DNA from: Chloroflexota bacterium
GTDB taxonomy: Bacteria; Chloroflexota; Anaerolineae; Anaerolineales; Villigracilaceae
Direction of reading: 5' to 3'
DNA length: 64,000 bases
Assembly: GCA_024224815.1 (NCBI GenBank)
Contig: JAAENC010000844.1
Coordinates: 1 to 64,000 of the forward strand
Shown: positions 42,782 to 51,970 of the stretch, piece by piece
How the letters are laid out: the number at the start of each line of letters is the position of its first letter
Position numbering within the stretch: position 1 is the first letter of the stretch
Program-made: the position numbers and the translations under genes
Notes under the pieces: generated by a model
The model's database searches: none
The model's input: only the letters and a program-made list of their open reading frames with translations
What the model was told of the DNA's origin: nothing

Positions 42782-43764
42782 ATGAACTATCTGGAAAAAG
42801 AACTCTACAAACTCCTAAAAACTGATGAGCAGATATTTAATTTTCTTCAAGAGGGTTCGCTCGATGGCGTTTGGTACTGGGATTTGGAAAATCCAGAAAA
42901 CGAATGGATGAGTCCGCGTTTATGGGAACTCTTTGGCTATGATCCAAGCGAGAAAAAACACCTTGCTTCTGAATGGCAAGATATGATCAACCCCGATGAT
43001 TTACAGATCGCGCTAGAAAACTTTAATGCACATATAGCTGACCCTAATAATTTATATGACCAGGTCGTGCGCTACACGCATAAAAATGGCTCGACGGTCT
43101 GGGTACGGTGCCGAGGGATCGCTATTCGTGACGAAAGTGGAAAACCAATACGCATGCTAGGGGCACATAATGATTTTACGCAAATCAAAATACAAGAAGA
43201 GATAATCAAAATACAAAACAAAGAACTCAAAAAAGCAAAGAGAAAATTGGAAAAACTTGCAACTGTAGACCCGTTAACGAATTTGTACAACCGACGTTTT
43301 TTAAAAAAGAGTTAAAGTTTTTATATAAGCTCGCAATCAGAGAGGAAGCTTCTCTTTCTATAATTATGGTTGATATAGACAACTTCAAGGCCTATAACGA
43401 TTCCTTTGGGCATCAAGAAGGAGATAAGACATTACAGTCTGTCGGAAAAATTCTCAAAAAAACAATCCGAGAAACTGATATTGCTGCTCGCTATGGTGGG
43501 GAGGAATTTATTATCCTTTTGCCTGGAATCGATAAAGAAGGAAGTATGATTGCCTGTCAAAGATTAAAAGATGCATTTAGTAGCTATAAATGGGACAAAA
43601 GAAAAGTAACAGCAAGTTTTGGCATTGCCTCTATAAAAGAGAAAAGAAGTGAACGAGAGAAAGCAAAAAAACTTATCAAAAAAGCGGATGATGCTCTTTT
43701 TTTCTCTAAAAAGAACGGACGCAATCAGTTCACACATTATGATGATATAAAGAAGAAAAAATAG
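42782..43764 (+). CDS. PAS-GGDEF diguanylate cyclase, -1 frameshift at A_AAA_AAG
   Basis: The first frame (42782-43315) gives a PAS/PAC domain (about 35-130, WYWDLENPENEWMSPRLWELFGY), a coiled coil and the GGDEF start VDPLTNLYNRRFLKK, then a stop. The rest of GGDEF continues in the -1 frame (MVDIDNFKAYNDSFGHQEGD, ARYGGEEFIILLPG) to 43764. Slipping at A_AAA_AAG (43303-43309) joins the two exactly as expected for the family, giving about 327 residues. The active GGEEF makes c-di-GMP. It is either programmed frameshifting, a real mutation, or an assembly error in the T6A6 run. AGGAGG precedes the ATG. Confidence 0.8.
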
Positions 43765-43940
43765 AGGGTGGCGGCAAATTTTGACTGAATTATTTAGGAG
43801 GGAAAACTGCGTTTATTTCTCCACGCAGGGTATCAAGCCCAAAATCAAGTAAGACGCGGTATTTCGTCCAATATAAATCCATAAAACCTACACAAAAAGT
43901 AATTTTCTCTACCAAAAAGCAATATTGGTGTCTTTTTTGT

Positions 43941-43969
43941 TTGACGCTTCTATATGAGGCGTGTATAAT
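43941..43969 (+). promoter_or_regulatory. Near-consensus housekeeping promoter
   Basis: TTGACG (43941-43946), a 17-bp spacer and TATAAT (43964-43969) lie 39 nt upstream of the S1-domain gene. The best sigma-70-type promoter in the window. Confidence 0.9.
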
Positions 43970-44008
43970 CACGGGTCGGTAAACTTATAGTGAAAAAGGA
44001 GTAGGCTT

Positions 44009-44779
44009 ATGGCTGAAAACGAAACGACGCAAGCCAATGCGTTGGAAGCAAAAACAAAAATAAAAGGAACGATTACCAAAACGACAATTGGTGGCGCACT
44101 TGTTGATCTTGGTGAGGGGCAACTCCCCGGTGTAATTCATATCTCTCAACTACAAAAAGAGCATTTAACCAGCGTCGAAGACGCTGTTGAAGTTGGTCAA
44201 GAAGTTGAAATGTGGGTACGTCGTGCCAAAAAGGATCGCATTGAATTGACAATGATCGAGCCTTTGGCATTGGAATGGCGCGAAATGAAACCCGAAATGA
44301 CCACAAAAGGTAAAGTCGAACGACTTGAGACTTACGGCGCTTTCGTTGACATTGGCGCAGAACGCCCTGGCTTGGTGCATGTAAGCGAAATAGCACACGG
44401 TTATATCAAAGATCCTTCTCAAATCGTCAAAGTTGGTGACGAAGTTGACGTAATGATTCTTGAAGTTAATCGCCGCAAAAAACAAATTCGATTAAGCATG
44501 AAAGCAACTCTTCCTGAACCAGAAAACGCAGAACCTCGACGCGGACAAGGCGGTAAAAGACGTGGTGGTAAGAGAAAGAGCGTTGAAGCAATGATGGCTG
44601 AGCTTGAGGGTGAAGAGCCCAAAGTGCCTGAGCACACAGCTATGGAAATGGCTTGGCAAGCAGCTCTTGATAGAGCCGATGCTGCTAAAAAAGACAGCGG
44701 TCCAAAAACAGAAAAGAAAGAAAAGAAAGACGAAGCACAAGCAGAAATTCTTTCCCGCACATTACAGGAACGCAAGTAA
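44009..44779 (+). CDS. S1 RNA-binding domain protein (two S1 repeats)
   Basis: The 256-residue protein has two S1 domains: residues about 17-88 (KGTITKTTIGGALVDLGEG, VIHISQLQKEHL) and about 101-170 (KGKVERLETYGAFVDIGAE, LVHVSEIAHGYIKDP). A charged, Lys-rich tail follows. It is shorter than ribosomal protein S1 and may be a truncated S1 homologue or a general RNA-binding protein. The very strong promoter suggests high expression. GGAG precedes the ATG. Confidence 0.9.
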   Translation: MAENETTQANALEAKTKIKGTITKTTIGGALVDLGEGQLPGVIHISQLQKEHLTSVEDAVEVGQEVEMWVRRAKKDRIELTMIEPLALEWREMKPEMTTKGKVERLETYGAFVDIGAERPGLVHVSEIAHGYIKDPSQIVKVGDEVDVMILEVNRRKKQIRLSMKATLPEPENAEPRRGQGGKRRGGKRKSVEAMMAELEGEEPKVPEHTAMEMAWQAALDRADAAKKDSGPKTEKKEKKDEAQAEILSRTLQERK

Positions 44780-44793
44780 TTCTCTCTTGTAAA

Positions 44794-44826
44794 TAAAAAA
44801 CGCCATCAAAATGATGGCGTTTTTTT
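44794..44826. terminator. Bidirectional terminator
   Basis: AAAAAACGCCATC-AAAAT-GATGGCGTTTTTT between the convergent S1-domain gene and prfB. Confidence 0.95.
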
Positions 44827-44855
44827 GTAGGGTCGGGTCTAAGACCCGCCCCTAC
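44827..44855. repeat. 29-bp palindromic repeat, copy 1
   Basis: GTAGGGTCGGGTCT-A-AGACCCGCCCCTAC, arms matching at 13 of 14 positions. The same palindrome family occurs at 60016-60044 and 63389-63417. Confidence 0.85.
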
Positions 44856-44872
44856 CTTTGTATTTTCTTAGA

Positions 44873-45959
44873 TTAAGACGAAGCCATCTTCAAATAGGCT
44901 TCCATGAAGTTGTCCAGATCGCCATCCAAAACGGCTTGGGTATTACCCATTTCAAAATCACTGCGATGGTCTTTGACGAGTTGATAAGGATGCAAAACAT
45001 AAGAACGAATTTGACTCCCCCATTCGGCTTTTGTATACTCGCCGCGTAAACCGTCAATTTCTTCTTTTTGTTCTGCTGCCTTAAGCTCAAGCAAACGCGC
45101 TTTTAGCACTTTTAGTGCATTTTCACGATTTTGCAATTGAGAACGCTCGTTTTGACAGGTAACAACAATGCCCGTGGGGATATGGGTCATCCGCACAGCG
45201 GTTGAATTTTTCTGCACACTTTGCCCACCTGCACCGGATGATTTATAAACATCCACGCGTAAATCTTTGGCGTTAATTTCTATATCTGCATCACCATCTC
45301 CGATCTGGGGCAAAATCTCGACCAGCGCAAAAGACGTATGTCGGCGGCTGGCTGCGTCAAATGGGGAGAGACGCACGAGGCGATGAGTCCCTTTTTCTGA
45401 ACGAAGATAACCGAAAGCGTAATGCCCAGAAATAGCAAGGGTACAGCTCTTGATCCCTGCTTCTTCGCCAACAGTCAGATCTAAAATATCCACTTTGAAG
45501 CCGCGTTTCTCTGCCCAGCGCAAATACATCCGCTGGAGCATTTCGGCCCAATCTTGTGAATCGGTACCGCCCGCACCAGCATGAATCGCCAAAAGTGCAT
45601 CTTCAGAGTCATATTTGCCTGAAAGCATGGCCTGAAAAGCACGTTTTTCTAAATCTTTTTCAAGTGCGTCAATTTCTTTTTCCAACTCCCCTTGAATGCT
45701 GTCATCACCCATCTCTGCGAGTTCGAGCAGATCATTAAGTTGTGTAGAAAACACCTTCCATGATTCGTTTTCATCTTGCAAGCGGGTGATGGACTTCATT
45801 ACTTTTTGAGCATGGCTGGAGTTATTCCAAAAACCAGGGTCACCAGCTTCTTTTTGTAATTCTTTCAGCTCTTTTTCTTTGCTAACTAAGTCAAAGACGC
45901 TCCTTAAGCTGTAGGGTGAGTTCTTCTGCCGCTTTTAGTCGTCCTAAAATCTCTTGCAT
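44873..45959 (-). CDS. prfB: Peptide chain release factor 2, programmed +1 frameshift
   Basis: The start ATG is at 45957-45959, after GGAGG. A 22-codon first frame ends at CTT-TGA (TGA 45891-45893), preceded by GGAG at the canonical 3-nt distance. A +1 shift on CTTTGAC continues into the second frame, giving DLVSKEKELKELQKE and onward. RF2 features are present: SPF tripeptide (VRLSPFDAAS) for UGA/UAA reading and GGQ (SGAGGQSVQKN) for peptidyl-tRNA hydrolysis. The feature spans both frames. It lies 10 bp after ftsY in one operon. Frameshifting autoregulates RF2 level in most bacteria. Confidence 0.95.
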
Positions 45960-45969
45960 TATGCCTCCG

Positions 45970-46881
45970 TTAAAACGCCGCCAAAATGCCGTCTATAAAG
46001 GCATCGGGGTCGAAAATTTCAAAATCTTCTGTCTTTTCACCTAAACCTGCGAAAAGAATGGGTAAGCCAAGCTCTTGGCGAATGGCGAAAACCATCCCAC
46101 CACGGGCGGATGAATCTAATTTTGTCAGGATCACGCCAGTCACATTTACGGCATCTTTGAATGCGCGCGCTTGCTGGAGTGCATTTTGCCCAGTCGTCGT
46201 ATCCATTACGAGCCAAACGGCGTGTGGCGCACCGGGAAGGGCTTTACCCACTACGCGTTCCACTTTTTCAAGCTCTTTCATCAGATTAAAACGGGTGTGC
46301 AAACGACCGGCTGTATCAATTAGGATGATATCTGCGCCGCGTGCTACGCCAGCCTGAACAGTGTTAAAAGCTACGGCGCCGGGATCGCTCTCCGGTTGAC
46401 CTGCGATTACATCAATATCTAATCTCTGACCCCAAACTTGGAGCTGTTCAACAGCTGCTGCTCTGAAAGTGTCTGCCGCACCGAAAAGCACTTTTTTCCC
46501 TTCAGTAATATATCGTGCCCCCAGCTTTGCTGCCGATGTGGTTTTGCCAGAACCATTTACACCTACGAGCAAAATAACACTCGGAGAATCTGCTAGAGAA
46601 ATATCCTCGGCTTCGTCGAGGCGTGAGCGGAGTTCTGCTCGGAGGGCATCTTTAAGCTCGTCGGAGCGTAGCAAGCCTAAATCACGGGTGTAATCCTGAA
46701 GGGTTTCGATGATGTCTGTGGCTGTCGCTATGCCCAAATCCGCTTGGATGAGGAGAGCTTCCAGATCATCCCATGTTTCTGCTGTAATTTCGGTGGCACC
46801 AAGTACACTGGCGACACGCCCAAATGCAGATTTACTGGTTTTGGCAAGTCCGTTTCGCCAGCGAGAAAAGGTATCATTCAT
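45970..46881 (-). CDS. ftsY: Signal recognition particle receptor FtsY
   Basis: The 303-residue protein is a short FtsY with a helical N domain (1-85) and a GTPase G domain: GVNGSGKTTSAAKLG, DTFRAAAVEQL, DTAGRLHT and TKLDSSARGG. It docks SRP-ribosome complexes at the membrane. It lacks the acidic A domain of the E. coli protein, as many bacteria do. A TATAAT box lies 8 nt before the ATG on the minus strand, so the message is probably leaderless. Confidence 0.95.
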   Translation of the reverse strand: MNDTFSRWRNGLAKTSKSAFGRVASVLGATEITAETWDDLEALLIQADLGIATATDIIETLQDYTRDLGLLRSDELKDALRAELRSRLDEAEDISLADSPSVILLVGVNGSGKTTSAAKLGARYITEGKKVLFGAADTFRAAAVEQLQVWGQRLDIDVIAGQPESDPGAVAFNTVQAGVARGADIILIDTAGRLHTRFNLMKELEKVERVVGKALPGAPHAVWLVMDTTTGQNALQQARAFKDAVNVTGVILTKLDSSARGGMVFAIRQELGLPILFAGLGEKTEDFEIFDPDAFIDGILAAF

Positions 46882-46889
46882 AGGGCGAG

Positions 46890-46917
46890 ATTATAACATG
46901 TCGAGTTATGTTATACT
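46890..46917. promoter_or_regulatory. Face-to-face divergent promoters on a dyad (ftsY / osmC)
   Basis: TATAACAT (46892-46899) and ATGTTATA (46908-46915) form a perfect dyad with an 8-bp centre. The minus-strand TATAAT for ftsY is at 46890-46895 and the plus-strand TATACT for the OsmC gene is at 46912-46917. Each promoter must use the other's -10 DNA as its -35 region. Confidence 0.6.
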
Positions 46918-46945
46918 GCTTTGAAATTGTAGAATTGGAGTGTTT

Positions 46946-47359
46946 ATGGCATCAAATATCAAGGTTGCTTGGCAAAGTGGCAACAATTTTCTAGCAGAAA
47001 ATGGGAGTGGAGGAAAGGCCGAGCTTGGGCCTGGAAATATCCGCCCAATGGAGATGATTCTGGCTTCTCTGGCCGGTTGTGCCGGTGTAGATGTGGTAGG
47101 TGTTTTGCAGAAAAAACGTGTTAATTTCAGCAATTTAGAAATCAAAGTAAGTGGAAAGCGAGCAGATACGCACCCGAAAGTCTACACAGAAATCAACGTC
47201 ACTTATCTAATTTGGGGTGAAGGCATAAAAGAAAAAGATGTAGAGCAAGCAATAGATCTTTCAGAGAATAAATATTGCTCTGTAAGTGCTATGCTAAAAT
47301 CAACAGCAAATATTCATTCTGATTATAAAATTCTCGCGCCCGATGAGCGTGCAGAATAA
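46946..47359 (+). CDS. OsmC family protein
   Basis: About 137 residues. MEMILASLAGCAGVDVVGVL and SENKYCSVSAML carry the two conserved cysteines of OsmC/Ohr-type peroxidases, and the SG-x-RADTHPKVYTEI strand fits the family. It probably reduces organic hydroperoxides. ATG 46946 is chosen with GGAG 5 nt upstream. Thioredoxin is the next gene, a plausible electron donor. Confidence 0.9.
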   Translation: MASNIKVAWQSGNNFLAENGSGGKAELGPGNIRPMEMILASLAGCAGVDVVGVLQKKRVNFSNLEIKVSGKRADTHPKVYTEINVTYLIWGEGIKEKDVEQAIDLSENKYCSVSAMLKSTANIHSDYKILAPDERAE

Positions 47360-47373
47360 TTTTGGAGAAAAAA

Positions 47374-47712
47374 ATGTTTACAGAACCTATTAACGTCACC
47401 GATGCGGCTTTTGAAAAAACCGTCTTGCAATCTGAATTACCAGTTATTGTCGATTTTTGGGCACCGTGGTGTGGCCCATGTAAAATGGTTGGCCCGATTT
47501 TAGATAAATTAGCAAAAGAAATGGCAGGAGAAGTTGTCATTGCGAAGGTCAACACCGATGAAAACCCGGAATGGGCACAAAAATACAATGTTCAGGGAAT
47601 CCCGACGATGCTCTTTGTTGCGAAAGGGAAAGTTGCGCATCGCCAAGTTGGGGCATTGCCCGAACCCATGTTAAGGAATACAATTAAACAGTTTCTTGCT
47701 GTTTCTCAATAA
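47374..47712 (+). CDS. trxA: Thioredoxin
   Basis: About 112 residues with the active site WC33GPC36, preceded by VDFWAP and followed by the cis-Pro motif GIPTM. Cytoplasmic dithiol donor. ATG 47374 is chosen because GGAG lies 7 nt upstream; a TTG at 47362 overlaps that site. Same direction and 14 bp after the OsmC gene, probably one operon. Confidence 0.95.
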   Translation: MFTEPINVTDAAFEKTVLQSELPVIVDFWAPWCGPCKMVGPILDKLAKEMAGEVVIAKVNTDENPEWAQKYNVQGIPTMLFVAKGKVAHRQVGALPEPMLRNTIKQFLAVSQ

Positions 47713-47742
47713 TTAAACTCGCTCAGGGCGAGGGAGGTTGCC

Positions 47743-48495
47743 ATGAAAAAAGTATTCTTCATTACCTTAGTTGCTCTTTTTAGCTTAAGCGCCTGTGTGC
47801 CTGATTTTTTAAATTCAGATGCCCAGGATACTCCTCCCGAAGCAATTGATATTCCTGCAACAGTGGAAGCTGCTGCAAGCACAAAGGCGGTTCAAACATT
47901 TGAAGCCCTTCCTACGCCGACAATGGAAGATCCTACAGCGGAACCACCCACGGATGAGCCAACTGCTACCCTTACAGCGACAGCAACCCCATCTCAAACA
48001 CCTACCATTGAAGTAAGTGAAACTCCCGATGGTACAGAAACTTTAACAGAGATGCCAGACGGAACACCTTCTACAGAAACATCGACGGAGACACCTGATG
48101 GTACTGCTGAAACAGCAACTCAAACACCGGATGGCACTCTGCCAGCGGAAACGGCCACGCTCGACATCACAGCGACAAGCGTTTTCTCATCACCAACTTC
48201 GCCGATCTATGCCAACGAAGCCCCGGATTATATTCCGCGTTTCAAAATAAAAGTTAGAAATAACACAAAAGTTCGGGTTTATATTTCGTTGCAAGGCACT
48301 ACCGTTGGTGGTTACAAGCCAATTATTGAATATGATCTTGCACCTTGGGAAAAAACAAAGATAACTGTCCCCGAAGGGTATTACGCAGTCATTGTTTATG
48401 TTGGTAAAGAGCCAATGATCGGATATATTGGCATTCACCACAACAATACAGTTGAAATTACCATCAACAAAACTGATCTAAAAATTACAAAATGA
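47743..48495 (+). CDS. T/P-rich lipoprotein 1
   Basis: The 250-residue protein has a lipobox (LFSLSAC). A low-complexity T/P/E-rich linker (about 25-145, repeated TETPDGT units) and a C-terminal beta-rich domain (about 155-250, with VRNNTKVRVYISLQGTTVGGY) follow. It is a membrane-anchored surface protein with unknown role. GGGAGG precedes the ATG. It is paired with a second lipoprotein of the same layout. Confidence 0.8.
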   Translation: MKKVFFITLVALFSLSACVPDFLNSDAQDTPPEAIDIPATVEAAASTKAVQTFEALPTPTMEDPTAEPPTDEPTATLTATATPSQTPTIEVSETPDGTETLTEMPDGTPSTETSTETPDGTAETATQTPDGTLPAETATLDITATSVFSSPTSPIYANEAPDYIPRFKIKVRNNTKVRVYISLQGTTVGGYKPIIEYDLAPWEKTKITVPEGYYAVIVYVGKEPMIGYIGIHHNNTVEITINKTDLKITK

Positions 48496-48512
48496 TTTTC
48501 TGGAGTAAAGAT

Positions 48513-49130
48513 ATGAAAAAAATAATTTTAATATTCGCAACATTGGGTCTTCTGCTCAGTGCATGTACCCCCGCAGAAGAAACTCCTCCCCCATTAACGA
48601 GTGAAGACATTCAGGCAACCGCTATTTCGATGGCATGGACAATGGCGGCCCAAACAATGGAAGCGATGCCAACAGCAACATTTACCCCGCTCCCGCCAAC
48701 GGCAACATTTACGCCTGCATTCACAGCAACCCCCATTTTCTCACCCACACCTTTGTTTACATCAACGCCTTTGGCAACAGCAACAACAGACAAAGATCGC
48801 TGCGATCAGGTTTTATCGGGCATCGCTGCAGCAACAACAAAATTGCGTATTATTAACCAAACTAAAAACTCCGTTAGCGTATCTATATACCTTGCTCCCG
48901 ATAATGCAGAAAATCAATGTGGATATATTCCAGTTTACGGTTCTCCTCTAGCGAAAAATGCAGATACATCTCTTCAAGTACCTTACCCTGGCGGCTACTC
49001 CTATTATGTATATGCTTGGGCTTCCGGAGACACAAACTTCAGTCTTTCTGGCGGACCCTACAGAGTAAATAACCCCGACAAATGGGAAGTGTATATTAGG
49101 GATAACGGACTTAAATTTGTTGGTCCTTAA
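48513..49130 (+). CDS. T/P-rich lipoprotein 2
   Basis: About 205 residues with a lipobox (LGLLLSAC), a T/P-rich linker (about 45-95) and a C-terminal beta domain (LRIINQTKNSVSVSIYLAP, then YPGGYSYYVYAW). Same architecture as its neighbour and likely a diverged paralogue. ATG 48513 gives a clean lipoprotein signal and has GGAG upstream; a longer frame from 48492 overlaps the previous stop. Confidence 0.8.
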   Translation: MKKIILIFATLGLLLSACTPAEETPPPLTSEDIQATAISMAWTMAAQTMEAMPTATFTPLPPTATFTPAFTATPIFSPTPLFTSTPLATATTDKDRCDQVLSGIAAATTKLRIINQTKNSVSVSIYLAPDNAENQCGYIPVYGSPLAKNADTSLQVPYPGGYSYYVYAWASGDTNFSLSGGPYRVNNPDKWEVYIRDNGLKFVGP

Positions 49131-49154
49131 TTTTTCGCACTAGTTTTCGACAAG

Positions 49155-49184
49155 AAAAAGCCTCCTGATTTGGAGGCTTTTTTG
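49155..49184. terminator. Bidirectional terminator
   Basis: AAAAAGCCTCC-TGATTT-GGAGGCTTTTT between the lipoprotein pair and the convergent GH13 gene. Confidence 0.95.
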
Positions 49185-49206
49185 ATTTCTTCTGCTTTTC
49201 TATTTT

Positions 49207-51900
49207 TTAGTTATTTTTGCGCTTGTTTTTTTTCTTCTTAGCTGTCTTTTCCTTTTTGCGTACTCTCTCTATCTTCGGTTTCTTGACAACTACTTCTATA
49301 TCCACTTGATAAGCATTATTTTCATCCTTTTTTTTCTTCACAGAAAAAATTTCATCCCACTTCACCTGCACAGATTCCACCCCCGCACCATTCAACGCTT
49401 CTGCAACTTTCACCCATTCAACCCCGCCCACAGTTCTGAAATCTAAAAAGACGTGGCGTTGGTATGCGCCTAGCTCTACATAGAGTCCTTTTTCTGTTAA
49501 TTCAGCGATGGAGCGGATATACTCCAGTCCCGTGACCAAATCTCTAAAGATCACATAGCGGTCTTCTTGCCCGACAAAATCCATCCCTTCGACGAGGGAG
49601 CGTTTGACGAGATATTCATCGCCAACGGCTTTGACTGCAAAAGATGTTGATTCTTTGACCCATCCACGCGTTTCGGCATATTTATTATGGTAGATAACCA
49701 ATGCTTTTTCATCGCCCGCCTGATTGGAGTAGACAAAAACGTCTTCGATGACCTGCCCGTGTTCATTGAAAAAATGATAGAGCAAGAAGTTTTCAACATC
49801 CGCGAAGATGTATCGGCGATGGAGCAACGGAGCAATGACATTGTCGTGGTGCTGTACAAAACCGGTATCAGGCCTTTCGTCACGGTAGGCTCGGCGGTAT
49901 TCCATCCCGTATTTTTCACTGTAGCCTTCAACTTGTCCGTGTCCGAACATCGGTAATCCCGGTAAAGTTGCCATCAGAGTGCAAACGCCAAAATATTTAT
50001 CGCTTTTGCCAAATTGTTCGACGGCCGTCTCTTCATCGGGGTTATTCATAAAATTGACATAACGCTTTAATACTTGCGGGTCAAAAGTGAGCGTATTTTT
50101 CATCACCTGCCTGTAACCGGCGTTATCTTCATCACGGAGCATGTGCATAAAAGCGGAATTATAAACACGGTGCATGCCCAATGTGCGGACGAAATAGCCT
50201 TCCATCATCCAGAAAGCTTCGGCGAGGAGGAGGGTGTCGGGCACTTCTTGCGCAACACGATCTACAACTTCGCGCCAAAACTCACGCGGCACCGCTTGCT
50301 CAAATTCGGCGCGTGAAATGCCATGCTCTGAGCGCGAAGGAATTGCGCCGCCACCACCCGGCTCTGGATACCACAATCTTTGAATATGTTTTTTTGCGAG
50401 AGTCATCGCCGCATCAAAACGAATCACGGGGAATTGACGCGCGACATTTAAAATAACCTGAATGACTGTTTCGCGCACATGCGGGTCAAGAAAATTCAGT
50501 TGGGCGGTATCGTTCCACGGCATAGATGTGCCATCGTTTCCGTGATAGATATATTTTGTATCATCCGTGCGATGATCAACGCGCTTGAAAACAACGGCAG
50601 CATCTGAATGATCGTAATAATGATCTTCAAGATAGATACCTACGCGATCATCTTCGGAGAGATTTTCGCTATTAAAGGTATAGCCGGGGTAAGGGGAATG
50701 ATCGAGTGAAAGAAAATGCTCGGGGTTTTCAGCAACCCATTTTGAGTCAATCCCCATATGATTTGGCACCATATCTGCTGCAAGGCGAATGCCGCGCTGC
50801 CACGCGCGCCAGCGCAAATTACCGAGCGCTTCCTGTCCGCCTAGGTCCCATGCGATTTGATAATCATAAAGCGAATATGCCGAGGCAACAGCATCGGGGT
50901 TGCCCATACGTTGTTTCATACGACGAGATGCTTTACTGCGCTCCCACAAACCGATTAGCCAAAGTCCGCTAAAGCCACGTTTTGCGAGCAAATCTAGTTC
51001 TTCATCGGGGATTTGGTCAAGACGTGAAATATCACGCTCATATTCTTTCGAAAGTTGGTCGAGCCAAACATAGGCATTTTTTGCGAGCAAAACAATACGT
51101 GGCATCCAATCTTTGTCTATGCTAAAACGCTCATATTCTTCATATTCGCCAAAAAATTCTGGCACAGGGGGGGCAGCACCATCGCCACCACCGCTGCTAG
51201 GTTCACGGATGATTTCTTCGGAGAGAAAATCCATGCCGCGCAAGATCATATCGACATATTTATCGCCTAAAAGCACGCCCCAACGCTCAGCAACATATTT
51301 TAATTGACCGGATAAGGAATTTGGAGAGGCCGCAATAGGCGCACGCAGGATGTGAAGCAGCGTCTCTTTTTTTGACCCGAAACCTGGTTCGTAACCAAAG
51401 AAAGTTTCGAGGGTCCCCAACATCTCGGCGTAAACTGTATCGAGGAGCGGGGTATCGTCAAATAGCTCGCCGTAATTTTCCAGCGCGGGATTTTGGTTCT
51501 CGAGGGCGAGCAGGAGCATTTCTTCGAGGGTAATTACTTGCTCCTTTTTCTCTTTAGGAGAAGGATTATGAGCGGGAAAATGCTCGTCGAAGCGTAGCAA
51601 GCCTAAATCAAGTTCGTTTTCCCCATGCTTGGCAGAGAGCCAATCGAGAGCACGCATCATCATCCCGGGGTTTTCCATCTCATATTGTCGAATCAGAATA
51701 TGCATGACTTCATCTAATAATCCCATTGCGTTAACGTCACTCGCGGGGACTGTTTCTCCGCGCACGGCGCTCATTTTTTCTGCAAAGTGGCGCGCGGCTG
51801 CAAAGTTAGCAAAGATTATATGCCCATCCGTTGCAAAAAGAGTTTCGTCAAATTGGTATTTCTCGCGGGATATTTTTGAAATATGGAATTGAAAAAGCAT
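49207..51900 (-). CDS. GH13 alpha-amylase superfamily protein
   Basis: About 897 residues. The central (beta/alpha)8 barrel shows DMVPNHMG (region I), RFDAAMTL with nucleophile D496 (region II), LLAEAFWMM with acid/base E561 (region III) and FMNNPDEET (region IV). The first 300 residues are a helical domain not typical of amylases. The C-terminus ends in a Lys-rich tail. No signal peptide, so probably an intracellular glucan or maltosyl enzyme. ATG 51900 has AGGA upstream; a longer frame to 51966 runs into the divergent promoter. Confidence 0.85.
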   Translation of the reverse strand: MLFQFHISKISREKYQFDETLFATDGHIIFANFAAARHFAEKMSAVRGETVPASDVNAMGLLDEVMHILIRQYEMENPGMMMRALDWLSAKHGENELDLGLLRFDEHFPAHNPSPKEKKEQVITLEEMLLLALENQNPALENYGELFDDTPLLDTVYAEMLGTLETFFGYEPGFGSKKETLLHILRAPIAASPNSLSGQLKYVAERWGVLLGDKYVDMILRGMDFLSEEIIREPSSGGGDGAAPPVPEFFGEYEEYERFSIDKDWMPRIVLLAKNAYVWLDQLSKEYERDISRLDQIPDEELDLLAKRGFSGLWLIGLWERSKASRRMKQRMGNPDAVASAYSLYDYQIAWDLGGQEALGNLRWRAWQRGIRLAADMVPNHMGIDSKWVAENPEHFLSLDHSPYPGYTFNSENLSEDDRVGIYLEDHYYDHSDAAVVFKRVDHRTDDTKYIYHGNDGTSMPWNDTAQLNFLDPHVRETVIQVILNVARQFPVIRFDAAMTLAKKHIQRLWYPEPGGGGAIPSRSEHGISRAEFEQAVPREFWREVVDRVAQEVPDTLLLAEAFWMMEGYFVRTLGMHRVYNSAFMHMLRDEDNAGYRQVMKNTLTFDPQVLKRYVNFMNNPDEETAVEQFGKSDKYFGVCTLMATLPGLPMFGHGQVEGYSEKYGMEYRRAYRDERPDTGFVQHHDNVIAPLLHRRYIFADVENFLLYHFFNEHGQVIEDVFVYSNQAGDEKALVIYHNKYAETRGWVKESTSFAVKAVGDEYLVKRSLVEGMDFVGQEDRYVIFRDLVTGLEYIRSIAELTEKGLYVELGAYQRHVFLDFRTVGGVEWVKVAEALNGAGVESVQVKWDEIFSVKKKKDENNAYQVDIEVVVKKPKIERVRKKEKTAKKKKNKRKNN

Positions 51901-51970
51901 ATTTTTTCCTAGATAACTAGATGAAAATTGTTGCCTAATAATAACCGATTTCGAGTATACTTTCATCTTG

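Noticed and set aside
43790-43972. 60-codon minus-strand frame upstream of the S1-domain gene
   Set aside because: It covers the strong plus-strand promoter and has no recognisable product.
51901-51966. 22-residue N-terminal extension of the GH13 protein
   Set aside because: It runs through the divergent promoter region; ATG 51900 has a ribosome binding site and a more natural N-terminus.
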